64,000 nt of DNA. Origin: Bog-473 sp963777485 (GTDB taxonomy: Bacteria; Actinomycetota; Acidimicrobiia; Acidimicrobiales; RAAP-2). Position numbers and translations under genes: made by a program. This document shows positions 16,705 to 26,314 of this stretch, piece after piece. How positions within the stretch are numbered: the first letter of the stretch is position 1; each line of letters starts with the position of its first letter. Below the pieces are notes generated by a model. The model was not told the DNA's origin, searched no databases, and worked only from the letters and a program-made list of their open reading frames with translations. The stretch covers positions 1,397,436 to 1,461,435 of the forward strand of contig CAVZQP010000001.1 of assembly GCA_963777485.1 (NCBI GenBank), written 5' to 3'.

Positions 16705-18536
16705 GCGTCGTCGCTGCGGCGTTCGGGGGCACGGTGCTCCGGCTGGCCGTAGACCCAGATGTGGAGGTGCCGGCGGGCGCCGACCTCCTGGTAATCGAGT
16801 CGATGAAGATGGAGCACGTCATCGAAGCACCGACGGCCGGCTCGGTCCGCTCTTTTTCGGTGTCCGTCGGCGATGCCGTGCAGAGCGGCGATGTGCTGCT
16901 GCATTTCGCGCCGTCCGCTGTCGAGCAAGTCGAGACAGCTGCGACCGCGGCCTCGGCCGAAGCGCCAGCGGAGCGAGGAGAGACACGACCGGAGCTCGCG
17001 GAGCTTCGCCGGCGAACCGCCGCCACGCAGGACGCCGGTCGACCAGACGCGACCGAACGCCGGCACGCGCGGGGTCGACGCACGGCGCGGGAGAACATCG
17101 AGGACTTGTGTGACCCCGGGACCTTCGAGGAGTACGGCCGTTTCGTCATTGCCGCCCAGCGCGCGCGACGCGATCGCGATGACCTGATCGCCAACACGCC
17201 GACGGACGGGCTGATCGCCGGCATCGCCCGGGTGAACGGCGACCTGTTCGAGCCGGAACTGGCGCGCTGCGCGGTGCTTTCTTACGACTACAGCGTTCTG
17301 GCGGGCACCCAGGGCCAGATGAACCACAAGAAGAAGGACCGTCTCTTCGATCTCATCGAGCGGCTCGGGCTCCCCGTGGTGCTCTTCGCCGAGGGTGGCG
17401 GGGGCCGGCCGGGTGACACCGACACCGCGAGCGTCACCGGCCTCGATACCGCTGCTTTCGCGCTGTTCGGGGCGCTCAGCGGCAAGGTGCCCCTTGTCGG
17501 CATCGTCTCGGGCCGGTGCTTCGCGGGCAACGCGGCGCTCCTCGGTTGCTGCCACGTCGTCATCGCCACGCCCGACGCCAACATCGGGATGGGTGGCCCC
17601 GCCATGATCGAGGGTGGCGGCCTCGGCGTGTACGCACCCGAGGACGTGGGGCCCGTCTCGGTGCAGGTGCCGAACGGGGTCATCGACGTGTTGGTGGACG
17701 ACGAGAAGGCGGCGGTCGACGTCGCCCGGCGCTACCTCTCCTACTTCCAGGGCGACCTTGCGGACTGGAGCGTGCCTGATCAGACATTGCTTCGTGACGT
17801 CGTGCCGGCCGATAGGCGCCGCGTCTACGACGTGCACCGAGCGCTCGAATTGTTGGCCGACGAAGGGTCGGTCCTGGAGTTGAGGCCCTCCTTCGCCCCC
17901 GGGATGGTGACTGCACTTGCTCGCGTCGAGGGGCGGGCGGTCGGTGTCATCGCCAACAACCCGATGCATCTCGCCGGCGCGGTCGACGGCCCGTGCGCGG
18001 ACAAGGCGGCGCGGTTCCTGCAACTCTGCGAGGCGTTCGGCTTGCCGGTCCTTTCGCTGTGCGACACGCCCGGCTTCATGGTCGGCCCGGAGGCGGAGGA
18101 GACGGCGCTCGTGCGCCACGTCAGCCGCATGTTCGTCGTCGGTGCGTCGCTCACGGTGCCGTACTGCTGCGTGATCCTGCGCAAGGGCTACGGACTGGGC
18201 GCGCAGGCCATGGCCGGCGGGTCATTCCATCGCCCGATTTTCACCGTGGCGTGGCCGACCGGTGAGTTGGGTGGCATGGGGCTCGAGGGTGCGGTCCGGC
18301 TCGGCTTCCGGCGCGAGCTCGACGCCATTGCGGACGACGCCGAGCGCGAAGCGACCTTCGAGGGAATGGTGGAGCGGGCGTACCAACACGGCAAGGCGCT
18401 GCACGTGGCCGAGTACTTCGAGATCGACGACGTGATCGATCCGGCGAACACCCGGTCGCGTGTCGTCCACGCGCTCGAGTCGGCCGGACCCCGGAAAGGA
18501 AGGAACGGAAACCGTCCCTTCGTCGACACGTGGTAG
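16692..18536 (+). CDS. Biotin-carrier domain fused to acyl-CoA carboxyltransferase
   Basis: A 614-residue fusion. Residues 1-75 are a biotinyl domain with the biotinylation motif ESMKMEH (Lys39). A Glu/Ala/Arg-rich linker (about 75-125) leads to a complete carboxyltransferase: N-terminal half with GGRPGDTD and the GRCFAGNAALLGCC oxyanion-type turn, C-terminal half with LCDTPGFMVGPEAEE and KGYGLGAQAMAGGSF. It would transfer carboxyl from biotin to an acyl-CoA. In most actinobacteria the biotin domain is attached to the biotin carboxylase, so the N-terminal position here is unusual, and no biotin carboxylase gene is in the window. The ATG at 16692 is the first start that includes a whole biotinyl domain. 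Confidence 0.88.
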   Translation: MAGVSVVAAAFGGTVLRLAVDPDVEVPAGADLLVIESMKMEHVIEAPTAGSVRSFSVSVGDAVQSGDVLLHFAPSAVEQVETAATAASAEAPAERGETRPELAELRRRTAATQDAGRPDATERRHARGRRTARENIEDLCDPGTFEEYGRFVIAAQRARRDRDDLIANTPTDGLIAGIARVNGDLFEPELARCAVLSYDYSVLAGTQGQMNHKKKDRLFDLIERLGLPVVLFAEGGGGRPGDTDTASVTGLDTAAFALFGALSGKVPLVGIVSGRCFAGNAALLGCCHVVIATPDANIGMGGPAMIEGGGLGVYAPEDVGPVSVQVPNGVIDVLVDDEKAAVDVARRYLSYFQGDLADWSVPDQTLLRDVVPADRRRVYDVHRALELLADEGSVLELRPSFAPGMVTALARVEGRAVGVIANNPMHLAGAVDGPCADKAARFLQLCEAFGLPVLSLCDTPGFMVGPEAEETALVRHVSRMFVVGASLTVPYCCVILRKGYGLGAQAMAGGSFHRPIFTVAWPTGELGGMGLEGAVRLGFRRELDAIADDAEREATFEGMVERAYQHGKALHVAEYFEIDDVIDPANTRSRVVHALESAGPRKGRNGNRPFVDTW

Positions 18537-18545
18537 GGAGCCGCT

Positions 18546-20996
18546 GTGACTGAGGCCGTCGAACGCCTGCTCAACGAACTGAGTCTCGAGGAAAAGTGCT
18601 CGCTGACCGCGGGTGCCAGTCTCTGGTACCTGCCGTCGGTGGAGCGGGTCGGTTTGCCCGCCCTGAAGGTCTCCGACGGCCCCTCGGGGGTGCGCGGCGA
18701 CAGCTTCGGCGGTCGGCGGTCGCTTTCGCTGCCGTGCGGGACGGCGATCGGCGCCACCTGGAACCCCGAGCTCGTCGGCCATCTCGGCGTCGCGCTGGCC
18801 GGAGAGGCGCGCTCGAAGGGCGTGCAGGTGCTGCTCGGCCCCACGGTCTGCATCGTGCGGACACCGTTGGCCGGCCGTACCTTCGAGTCCTTCTCGGAGG
18901 ACCCGTTGCTCACTGCGCGCTTGACCGTTGCCTACGTGCGCGGCGTGCAGTCGCAGGGCGTTGCCTGCTGCATCAAGCATTACGCGTGCAACGACCAGGA
19001 GCACGAGCGGATGACCATCAGCGCGGAGGTGGACGAGCGCACACTGCGCGAGATCCATCTGCCGGCGTTCGAGGCCGCCGTGCGGGAAGCCGGGGTATGG
19101 GCCCTCATGACCGCCTACAACAAGGTGGACGGTACCTACTGTGGCGAGCAGCCCGAACTGCTCAATGGCATCCTGCGGGGCGAGTGGGGCTTCGACGGCG
19201 TCACCATGTCCGACTGGTACGGCACCCACTCGACCGCACCGGCGGCGCTTGCCGGCCTCGACCTCGAGATGCCCGGCCCTCCGTCCTGGCTCGGCCCGAA
19301 CCTGGCCACGGCAGTGCGCGAGGGCACGGTCGACGAGGCAGTCGTCGACGGGCAGGTGCGCCATTTGCTCGGCCTCATGGGCCGAGTGGGACTGTTCGAC
19401 CCACAGGCCGGCGCGTCGGAGGAAGAGAAAGAGGAGGACGATCCCGGACGCCGCGCGTTGGCGCGGCGCGTGGCAGCAGAGGGAACGGTCCTGCTCCACA
19501 ATGACGGCCTGCTCCCCCTCGAGCCGGCGTCGGTCGGACGGCTGGCGGTGATCGGACCGAACGCGCTGCAGATGGCGATGGGCGGAGGGAGCTCCGAGGT
19601 CACACCGCACAAGCGGCGCAGCGTCGCCGACGCGCTGGCCGAGAGGCTACCGCAGGCGAACGTCACCTATGAAGTGGGCTGCCACATCGAACGTGGCATC
19701 CCACCGATCGACGTCCGCTTGCTGACGCCGAGGTCCGGGGGTTCTGACGGGTTCACCGTCGAGTACTTCGACGGGCCCGAATTGCCAGAGGAAGGGGCGA
19801 GGACACCGGCCGATATCGGCGTGACGCACTCGCCTCGCGCCGTGTGGATCGGCCCGCCCCCCGCATTCGTGACGGGGCAGTGGTCGGTCCGGCTGAAGGC
19901 GACCTTCACCCCCGATACGTCGGGCCCGTGGCAGTTGGGCCTGGAGTCGGCCGGCCGTTCGGTGTTGCGGTTGGACGGCGAGATCGTGCTCGACAACAGC
20001 GACCCGCAGCGCGGTACGGGTTTCTACGGCGCAGGCAGCGAACCGATCGACGTGCGGTCGGAGCTCGAGGCCGGGCGGACCTACGCGCTGACGGTCGACC
20101 TGTGGCCGCGGTCGCGCACGACCCCGATCATGGGGGCCATCGTGCGGGCCGGTCGTCCCCAGCCCGACGACGAGTTCGCGCGGGCGGTCGAAGCGGCCGG
20201 GGCGGCAGACGTCGCGGTGGTGGTAGTCGGCCTCAACGGCCAATGGGAGTCCGAGGGCTACGACCGTCCCGACCTGCGGCTGCCCGGCGTCCAACGCGAG
20301 CTGGTCGAGGCGGTGCTCGACGTCAACCCGCGCACCGTCGTCGTCGTGAACGCGGGCTCGCCGGTCGAGATGTCGTGGGCGGATCGGGCGGGTGCGGTGC
20401 TCCTGCCCTGGTACGCCGGCGAGGAGGGGGCGGACGCCTTGGCCGACATCGTCGTCGGGCTCACCGAACCGGGCGGACGTCTGCCCGTCACCGTACCGGC
20501 GCGGCTCGAGGACACGCCGACTGCGGGCGCGCCGGAGTGGTACCCGGGCGTCGAGGGCAAGGTCGCGTACGAGGAGGGTATGTTCGTCGGGTACCGGCAT
20601 TACGACACCAACGAGATCGAGCCTGCGTTTGCGTTCGGCCACGGCCTGAGTTACGGCGATGTGGTGTGGGAAGGCGTCGACATTGAAGCGGAGAAGGTGA
20701 CGGTGCGGCTGTGGAACCGCGGTGATCGGCTTGGTACCGAGGTCGTGCAGGTGTATCGGGGCAACCTCGGATCGCAAGTGCCGCGGCCGGCGCGGGAGCT
20801 GGTGGGGTTCGTGAAAGTCCGGGTTGAACCCGGCGAGCGGCAACAGGTGGAAGTCGGGCTGGACGCTGTTGCCTACAGGTATTGGGACGTGGACACGCAC
20901 GGATGGCGATCCGATCCCGGGAGCTACGAGTTGCTCGTCGGGGCCTCGTCTCGTGACATCCGGGCGTCGGCCGTCGTCGAGTGGGACGGGCGGTGA
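18546..20996 (+). CDS. Glycoside hydrolase family 3 beta-glucosidase with PA14 domain
   Basis: An 816-residue GH3 enzyme without signal peptide, so probably cytoplasmic. The N-terminal barrel has the substrate-binding KHYACNDQEHER block and the nucleophile Asp223 in TMSDWYG. The second GH3 domain follows, interrupted by a PA14 sugar-binding domain (about residues 400-540, FTVEYFDGPELP to LWPRSRT), then GLNGQWESEGYDR and a C-terminal fibronectin-III-like domain (VQVYRGN onward). The PA14 insertion is as in several beta-glucosidases that trim oligosaccharides. It starts 9 nt after the carboxyltransferase gene and overlaps the MFS exporter by 4 nt, suggesting linked sugar or glycoside handling. 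Confidence 0.94.
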   Translation: MTEAVERLLNELSLEEKCSLTAGASLWYLPSVERVGLPALKVSDGPSGVRGDSFGGRRSLSLPCGTAIGATWNPELVGHLGVALAGEARSKGVQVLLGPTVCIVRTPLAGRTFESFSEDPLLTARLTVAYVRGVQSQGVACCIKHYACNDQEHERMTISAEVDERTLREIHLPAFEAAVREAGVWALMTAYNKVDGTYCGEQPELLNGILRGEWGFDGVTMSDWYGTHSTAPAALAGLDLEMPGPPSWLGPNLATAVREGTVDEAVVDGQVRHLLGLMGRVGLFDPQAGASEEEKEEDDPGRRALARRVAAEGTVLLHNDGLLPLEPASVGRLAVIGPNALQMAMGGGSSEVTPHKRRSVADALAERLPQANVTYEVGCHIERGIPPIDVRLLTPRSGGSDGFTVEYFDGPELPEEGARTPADIGVTHSPRAVWIGPPPAFVTGQWSVRLKATFTPDTSGPWQLGLESAGRSVLRLDGEIVLDNSDPQRGTGFYGAGSEPIDVRSELEAGRTYALTVDLWPRSRTTPIMGAIVRAGRPQPDDEFARAVEAAGAADVAVVVVGLNGQWESEGYDRPDLRLPGVQRELVEAVLDVNPRTVVVVNAGSPVEMSWADRAGAVLLPWYAGEEGADALADIVVGLTEPGGRLPVTVPARLEDTPTAGAPEWYPGVEGKVAYEEGMFVGYRHYDTNEIEPAFAFGHGLSYGDVVWEGVDIEAEKVTVRLWNRGDRLGTEVVQVYRGNLGSQVPRPARELVGFVKVRVEPGERQQVEVGLDAVAYRYWDVDTHGWRSDPGSYELLVGASSRDIRASAVVEWDGR

Positions 20997-22480
20997 CGGC
21001 AGAGGAACTGCGCACTTGGACGTGGACATGGGACCGGCTGCTGGTCGAGCCGCGCCGTCCGCAGGTAATCCGGGAACGCCCGAACGCGCCGTGGTTCGCC
21101 GTCGCTGCCGTGTGCGTGGGCGCGTTCATGGGTCAGCTCGACGCCTCCATCGTGACGGTGGCGCTGCCGACGCTGCAGAAGACGTTCGACGCGTCGGTCG
21201 GCGCGGTGACGTGGGTGGGGCTGTCGTACCTGTTGGTGTTGGTGGCGACCGTGACGGCAGTGGGGCGGTTCGCCGACATGTGGGGGCGGAAGCTGCTCTA
21301 CGTGTACGGGTTCGTGATCTTCACGGGGGCGTCCGCGCTGTGCGGGCTGGCGCCGGGACTGGGGTGGCTCTGCGGCTTCCGGGCCCTGCAGGCGGTCGGG
21401 GCGGCGATGCTGCAGGCGAATTCGCTCGCGATCATCTTGCTCGTGGTGCCGGCGGCGTCGTTGGGGCGCGCGATTGGTTTTCAGGGGGCGGCGCAGGCGT
21501 TGGGACTCTCGTTGGGCCCGACGATCGGGGGGTTGTTGCTGGCGGCAGGGGGATGGCGGCTCATCTTCTACGTGAACGTGCCGTTCGGATTGTTCGGTGC
21601 GGTCGCGGCGGTGTTGCTCGTGCCACGCTCGCGAGACCTGCTGGCGCGGGTGCGCTTCGACTGGGCGGGCCTGGGGATCTTCTTCCCCGCGATGGTGGCG
21701 CTGCTGTGCGCGATTTCCTTCGGCGCGACCTCGGGATGGGGTTCGCCGCTGATCGTGTCGTCGTTCGTGGTGGCTGCCGTGCTGTTCATCGTGTTCGTGT
21801 GGCACGAGCGGCGCGACAGCCAACCGATGCTCGACCTGGCGTTGTTCCGGAACACGCGGTTTTCGAGCGGGATCGCGAGCGGGATGGGCTCGTACCTGGT
21901 GATGTTCGGCGTCTTGTTGGTGGTGCCCTTCTATTTCGAACGCGCCTTGGGCGTGGGGACGGCCCGGTCGGGGCTGGAGCTCATGGTCTTTCCCGTCGCG
22001 TTCGGCGTGGTGGCGCCGTTTGCAGGCCGGGTGGCGGACCGTATCGGTGCCGCCCGTCCGCTGTGCGTGGGCGGGATGGCGTTGGTGACCGTGGCGCTGG
22101 TGCTGCTCGGCGCACTGCGGCCCTCTACGGGAGGGTTCCTGGTGCTGCTGGCGTGTGTCGGCGTGGGAATGGGGCTGTTCACTTCGCCCAACAACGCCTC
22201 GATCATGGGCGCCGCCCCCGAGCAGCAGGCGGGGATGGCGTCCGGCGTGCTGAACATGACAAGGGGCCTGGGCACAGCGTTCGGCCTCGCTGTCACCGGG
22301 ACGATCTTCACGGTGGCGGGAGGCGACATCGTAAAGACCGCGGGCGCCGCGGCGGACGCCGCGCACGCGTTCTCCGTGACGGCGTACGTGCTGGCGGGGA
22401 TTGCGGCGGCCGCCGGCATCGTGGCGGCCGCCCGCTCGACCGGGACGCTGCGGAACGTGCGGCTGTCGGCGGTGGAATAG
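20993..22480 (+). CDS. MFS drug/metabolite transporter, DHA2 (EmrB/QacA) type
   Basis: A 495-residue protein with about 14 membrane helices. The first helix contains FMGQLDASIVTVALPTLQ (motif D1 of DHA2 transporters), followed by the loop 2-3 motif GRFADMWGRKLLYVYG. Such carriers are proton-driven exporters of drugs or metabolites. The GTG at 20993 overlaps the GH3 stop (GTGA), deciding the start over a GTG 12 nt upstream. Coupling with a beta-glucosidase suggests uptake or export of a glycoside or its aglycone, but the substrate is unknown. Confidence 0.92.
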   Translation: MTAEELRTWTWTWDRLLVEPRRPQVIRERPNAPWFAVAAVCVGAFMGQLDASIVTVALPTLQKTFDASVGAVTWVGLSYLLVLVATVTAVGRFADMWGRKLLYVYGFVIFTGASALCGLAPGLGWLCGFRALQAVGAAMLQANSLAIILLVVPAASLGRAIGFQGAAQALGLSLGPTIGGLLLAAGGWRLIFYVNVPFGLFGAVAAVLLVPRSRDLLARVRFDWAGLGIFFPAMVALLCAISFGATSGWGSPLIVSSFVVAAVLFIVFVWHERRDSQPMLDLALFRNTRFSSGIASGMGSYLVMFGVLLVVPFYFERALGVGTARSGLELMVFPVAFGVVAPFAGRVADRIGAARPLCVGGMALVTVALVLLGALRPSTGGFLVLLACVGVGMGLFTSPNNASIMGAAPEQQAGMASGVLNMTRGLGTAFGLAVTGTIFTVAGGDIVKTAGAAADAAHAFSVTAYVLAGIAAAAGIVAAARSTGTLRNVRLSAVE

Positions 22481-22555
22481 GCGAAGGCTGAAGTCCGCCG
22501 GTTCTGTCTGCCATGATGTCGACGGCGAGGCGGGACCGAACGGAGGCGCTGATCG

Positions 22556-23218
22556 GTGGTCGACGGCGATACGGCGGGTCCACTGCCCGATCCACCCAAG
22601 ACAGGCTGGTATCCCGTCCCCAACGAGCCTGGATATCAACGATTCTGGAACGGACAATCGTGGAGCTCGCAGCGATACTGGGGCCTTGGCGCTCCGGAAT
22701 ACGAGGCAGCGCCGCCTCCCGCTGTCGCATTTGCACAGACCGCAACGTCGCGGGATCCCGGTGTCCCGTCGGCATACGCTGCGCCGTCGCAAAACGAGTT
22801 CGGCTCAGGGCCACCGAGGCGGTTTTACGCCATCACGACGATCGTGGGCGCCCCGATCTTCATCTGCGTTCTGACAGTGATCGCGCTGGCCGCGATACCG
22901 ACACGCAGCGGAAGAACCGTCGGCATCATCGCAGCGATCGTCGCAGCCCTCTTGGTGGTGATCTTCATCCGCAGGCCCTTCGTGGCGACAGCACGGCCGG
23001 ACGGGTCGATCACGTTCAGGGCTCTTCTCGGCTCCAGACAGACCACCGTGTCGCGCATCTCTCGGATCTGGATCAGAACGTCGGGACGCGGATATTCGGT
23101 GGTCTTCGAATTCGACGGCACCCGAGCGCTCTTGGCGGACCTCGGTGGTAGCGCGCTCGCGCGTTATGTAGTGGAGCGCAACCCGCGAGTTGACGCTCCT
23201 GCGAGGTGGCGCCAGTAG
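22556..23218 (+). CDS. DUF2510 membrane protein
   Basis: A 220-residue protein. The N-terminus carries a DUF2510 motif (GWYPVPNEPGYQRFWNGQSW), a short Trp-rich module common in actinobacterial membrane proteins, then a Pro/Ala-rich linker and two hydrophobic helices (about 85-130). The C-terminal 85 residues resemble a PH-like domain (FVATARPDGSITFRALLGSR) but this is weak. The GTG at 22556 has GGAGG 9 nt upstream. Base composition is less G+C-rich than the flanking genes. Function unknown. Confidence 0.75.
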   Translation: MVDGDTAGPLPDPPKTGWYPVPNEPGYQRFWNGQSWSSQRYWGLGAPEYEAAPPPAVAFAQTATSRDPGVPSAYAAPSQNEFGSGPPRRFYAITTIVGAPIFICVLTVIALAAIPTRSGRTVGIIAAIVAALLVVIFIRRPFVATARPDGSITFRALLGSRQTTVSRISRIWIRTSGRGYSVVFEFDGTRALLADLGGSALARYVVERNPRVDAPARWRQ

Positions 23219-23444
23219 AGCGGTGCGGCGGAACATCGAGCGGTGGCCAGGCTCGACCGGGCGCCGTTCAGCCTCCAGGGAAGCCCGAGGCACCACCAGC
23301 TGGGCTGTTATCGGGCCAAGCCGCGGGTCCGAGCCGAAAGGGTACGAGGGCCGAATCGTTCTCCTGACGAGGAATTTCGACCTCCTAGACTTCGATCGCG
23401 CCCCGAGCGGGCCGGGTCGCAGCGGGAGATTTTGGAGGGATCAC

Positions 23445-24275
23445 GTGGCCAGCACCGAGCACGCGCGGCACCAGGCAATGCGGGTCTGGCAGACGCCGCG
23501 CACGTTCTCCAACTGGGCCACGGTGCTCGCCGACATGGCCCGTGAGAAGGTGGGCCGAGGACCCGAGACGCTGACGTTCAACACCCGGGAGGGCCTGGTC
23601 ATCCAGTGCCCCAACCGGGCGGGGGCGCGGGTCCCGATCTACGAGATCTTCGCCGAGGACTGCTACCACTTCGAGTGGTTCCTCGGGGCACTGGCCGGCC
23701 AGCCGCTCCAGGTGCTCGACGTCGGTGGTCAGATCGGCACGTTCGCCTGCCGCCTGGCGCAGCTGGAGCCGAAGGCAACCATCCGCACCTACGAGCCTTC
23801 CCCCACGAGCGCATCGGTCCTGCGCGGCAATGTGGAGCGGAACGGGTTCGGCGACCGCGTCGCCGTCGTGGAGGAGGCGCTCGCCGCGACCGTCGGGACC
23901 GCGGAGCTCGACGACAACGAGGGCGGCAGCGGCACGAACAGCCTCGTCAGCGCGCAGGGCAACAGTGGGGCCACGATCACTGTCGCCACGACGACCTTCG
24001 ACGCTGCGGTCGCTGCGTTGCCGGCGCCGCCGAATGTCGTGAAGATCGACTGCGAGGGTGGCGAGTACGACCTGGTGGCGGCCTCCTCCCCGGAGAACTG
24101 GGCGGCCGTCGAGCGCTTGGTCATCGAGTACCACAAGGTCCCCGGCCACTCGTGGGACGAACTGCGGACGTGGTTCGGCGGTGTCGGATTGTCCGTCCAG
24201 CACGAGGAGCCGCTCGGTGAGGATCTCGGCGTCGTGTGGCTGTCACGGGAGCCGCTGGCGCACCTCGCAGCCTGA
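23445..24275 (+). CDS. FkbM family SAM-dependent methyltransferase
   Basis: A 276-residue methyltransferase. Motif I is LQVLDVGGQIGTFACRLA near residue 90, followed by the acidic residue of motif II in RTYEPSPTSA, and the FkbM-typical VVKIDCEGGEYDLV block. Such enzymes usually O-methylate sugars or polyketides. The GTG at 23445 is chosen because GGAGGGA lies 6 nt upstream; the longer upstream frame has no signal. It could modify the surface glycan made elsewhere in the window, but it is not physically linked to that cluster. Confidence 0.85.
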   Translation: MASTEHARHQAMRVWQTPRTFSNWATVLADMAREKVGRGPETLTFNTREGLVIQCPNRAGARVPIYEIFAEDCYHFEWFLGALAGQPLQVLDVGGQIGTFACRLAQLEPKATIRTYEPSPTSASVLRGNVERNGFGDRVAVVEEALAATVGTAELDDNEGGSGTNSLVSAQGNSGATITVATTTFDAAVAALPAPPNVVKIDCEGGEYDLVAASSPENWAAVERLVIEYHKVPGHSWDELRTWFGGVGLSVQHEEPLGEDLGVVWLSREPLAHLAA

Positions 24276-24697
24276 CGGGCGCTGACGCCGGGCGGTCAGG
24301 CAGCGACGCCTGGCTCATCTCCGAGCTCGTCGAGGAGTATTCGAGGGCGTCGACCTCGGTGTCCCTCACGATCAGCCTGCTCCGGTGGCTCGGGCGCCCG
24401 GGCCGCGACCACGAGGACAGGTGGCGGTGGGTCAATCCGGCGCTGGCCGGGATGAACGCCGTACGGTTCATCAACTCACCGACAATCACCCCGTTGACGT
24501 GGGTTTATGAGGACGGCCGGTCTCGCGTTGGCCGCCGTGGCGGCGGAACCTGACACCGGTGTCAGAGTGCCGACAGGGGTCCAGGCGGTCCGGTGGGTAT
24601 AGGTCGTCTCGAAAAGTGGCCGGAACGGACCGGCGGGAACCCGAAGGGCTGCCGCCGTGCCGTGTTATCTAGGTATGCCTGAGTGCGGGGGGCAGAA
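24276..24697 (+). other. Intergenic region, 422 nt, upstream of the importer operon
   Basis: No convincing gene. It contains the perfect palindrome at 24550-24565. A TTGACG element near 24494 and the TATCTAGGTAT stretch near 24667 are possible promoter parts, but the spacing is not that of one canonical promoter. The rest shows nothing recognisable. Confidence 0.55.
24550..24565. promoter_or_regulatory. Perfect 16-bp palindrome, candidate operator
   Basis: CTGACACCGGTGTCAG is perfectly self-complementary with no spacer. It lies 133 nt upstream of the GTG of the binding-protein gene and 275 nt after the previous gene. Such compact palindromes are typical binding sites of TetR- or GntR-type dimeric repressors, so it may control the importer operon. 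No regulator gene is adjacent. A terminator role is less likely because a stem with no loop cannot fold well in RNA. Confidence 0.5.
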
Positions 24698-26314
24698 GTG
24701 AGCAAGAAAGCGGCGGGGCTGCTCGGCCTCCTGGTGTTGTCCGTAATCGCGACCTCGTGCGGTGCCCGGGTCTCCCCGTATCTCGGGGCCTCCGGGGGCG
24801 GCACCGAGACGAACGGCATCGCGCAGGCCGCCGGGAGCGCGACGACCGTGCCCTGCGCGACCACATCGACGGCGACGACGGCCGCGGCGGCGACCACGAC
24901 GACGGCAAAGTCGAAGTCGAGCTCGAGCGCTGCTTCGTCCACGACCACGACGACCTCCGCACCGTGCAACTCCCCCGCCCAGGCGCTCGGCGGCTCCGGG
25001 GGGTCGGTGGGCTCGGGAGCCGGGGTCCGGACAGCGAGCGGAGCCGCGGCGGCTGGTGCCGGGGGGGCGACCAGTCCGCCGGCGTCGTCGGCGACCTCCA
25101 CCTCGGCCGGGTTCAACTTCTCGCCTGCCGCCGAAGCGGCACTGTGCACCGGCACAGCCGGCAACACGGCCTCGGACACCGGGGTCACGCCGACGTCGAT
25201 CAGCTTCGGCAACGTGAGCGGAATGACGGGCCCGCTCACGGGGTCGTTCCCACAGGGCCCCCAGGCCGTACAGGCGCTGTTCGCCGCGGTCGACGCCGCG
25301 GGCGGGATCTGCGGGCGCAAGCTCGCACTCGACGTGGAGGACGACGGGCAGAACTCCTCGACCAACGCGGCCGACGTCGCCGACCTCAGCCCGAAGGTGA
25401 TGGCGTTCGTGGGGTCGACCTCGGACGGGGACAACGGGGGCGTGCCCAACATGACCTCGGCCAACGTCCCTGACATCGGGTTCGCCATCAACTGCAACCG
25501 CTCCGAGTCGCCGACCTACTGGTCGCCTGCCGGCGGCAGCTGCAATCAGACGCCGCCCGGCGGCCCCTACTACATCTCCGACGGCATCTACCGGCTCGCC
25601 AAGGAGTCCGGCTACCTGCCGTCCAAGATGGCGTTCCTTTCTTATTCGATCGCCATCAGCGCGCAGGCGGCCGAGCAGTTCGAGAAGGTGTACTCCGAAG
25701 AGGGCGGCACCGTCTGCTACACCGACTTCTCCGTGTCTCCCGCCTCAGCCTCGCTCGAGAGCGACGTGGCGGCGATGCAGCAGCACGGTTGCAACGGTGT
25801 CATCGACACCATGGACGTGACCGGCAACGCCAAGATGCTGCAGGCGATGCAGCAACAGCAGTACGTCCCGGGCTATGTCGCCGCGACGTTCGACGCGTAC
25901 ACACCGGACATGATCCAGGTCGCGGGTGCATCGGCCGCCCAGGGCCTGATCGTCGGGCTCCCGTTCATCCCCCTGAACGAGAACCAGACGATGGTGCAGA
26001 TGTACCAGCAGGAGCTCCACACCTACGAGCCCGGCGACTCCCCGAGCGGCTTCGGGTTCCTCGCCTGGGAAGCGGGGCAGATGCTGATCTACGCCTTGAT
26101 ACAGAGCGGCCACAACCCGACGAGGGCAGCCGTCGTCAAGACGTTCGACTCACTGCAGAACTGGAATGGCGGTGGCGCGCTGGGTGGCTACACGCCGAGC
26201 GCGCACGGCACGTACAACTGCGACGTGGACGTGCAGATCAAGGGGAACGACTTCGTCCGCAAGGCACCGGCCTCCGGGCTCTTCTGCGGCGGGCAGGCAA
26301 CACAGGCCTCCTGA
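24698..26314 (+). CDS. ABC importer substrate-binding lipoprotein (LivK-like)
   Basis: A 538-residue periplasmic-binding-protein-fold lipoprotein. The N-terminus ends in SVIATSC (lipobox Cys near residue 21). Residues 40-150 are an unusually long low-complexity linker of Ala/Thr/Ser/Gly, probably a cell-wall-spanning tether, and the binding domain starts near ISFGNVSGMTGPLTGSFPQG. The fold is that of Leu/Ile/Val-binding and related proteins, but the ligand may be quite different. The GTG at 24698 follows a GGGGGG sequence. It heads the operon, and the next gene starts immediately after its stop codon. Confidence 0.9.
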   Translation: MSKKAAGLLGLLVLSVIATSCGARVSPYLGASGGGTETNGIAQAAGSATTVPCATTSTATTAAAATTTTAKSKSSSSAASSTTTTTSAPCNSPAQALGGSGGSVGSGAGVRTASGAAAAGAGGATSPPASSATSTSAGFNFSPAAEAALCTGTAGNTASDTGVTPTSISFGNVSGMTGPLTGSFPQGPQAVQALFAAVDAAGGICGRKLALDVEDDGQNSSTNAADVADLSPKVMAFVGSTSDGDNGGVPNMTSANVPDIGFAINCNRSESPTYWSPAGGSCNQTPPGGPYYISDGIYRLAKESGYLPSKMAFLSYSIAISAQAAEQFEKVYSEEGGTVCYTDFSVSPASASLESDVAAMQQHGCNGVIDTMDVTGNAKMLQAMQQQQYVPGYVAATFDAYTPDMIQVAGASAAQGLIVGLPFIPLNENQTMVQMYQQELHTYEPGDSPSGFGFLAWEAGQMLIYALIQSGHNPTRAAVVKTFDSLQNWNGGGALGGYTPSAHGTYNCDVDVQIKGNDFVRKAPASGLFCGGQATQAS

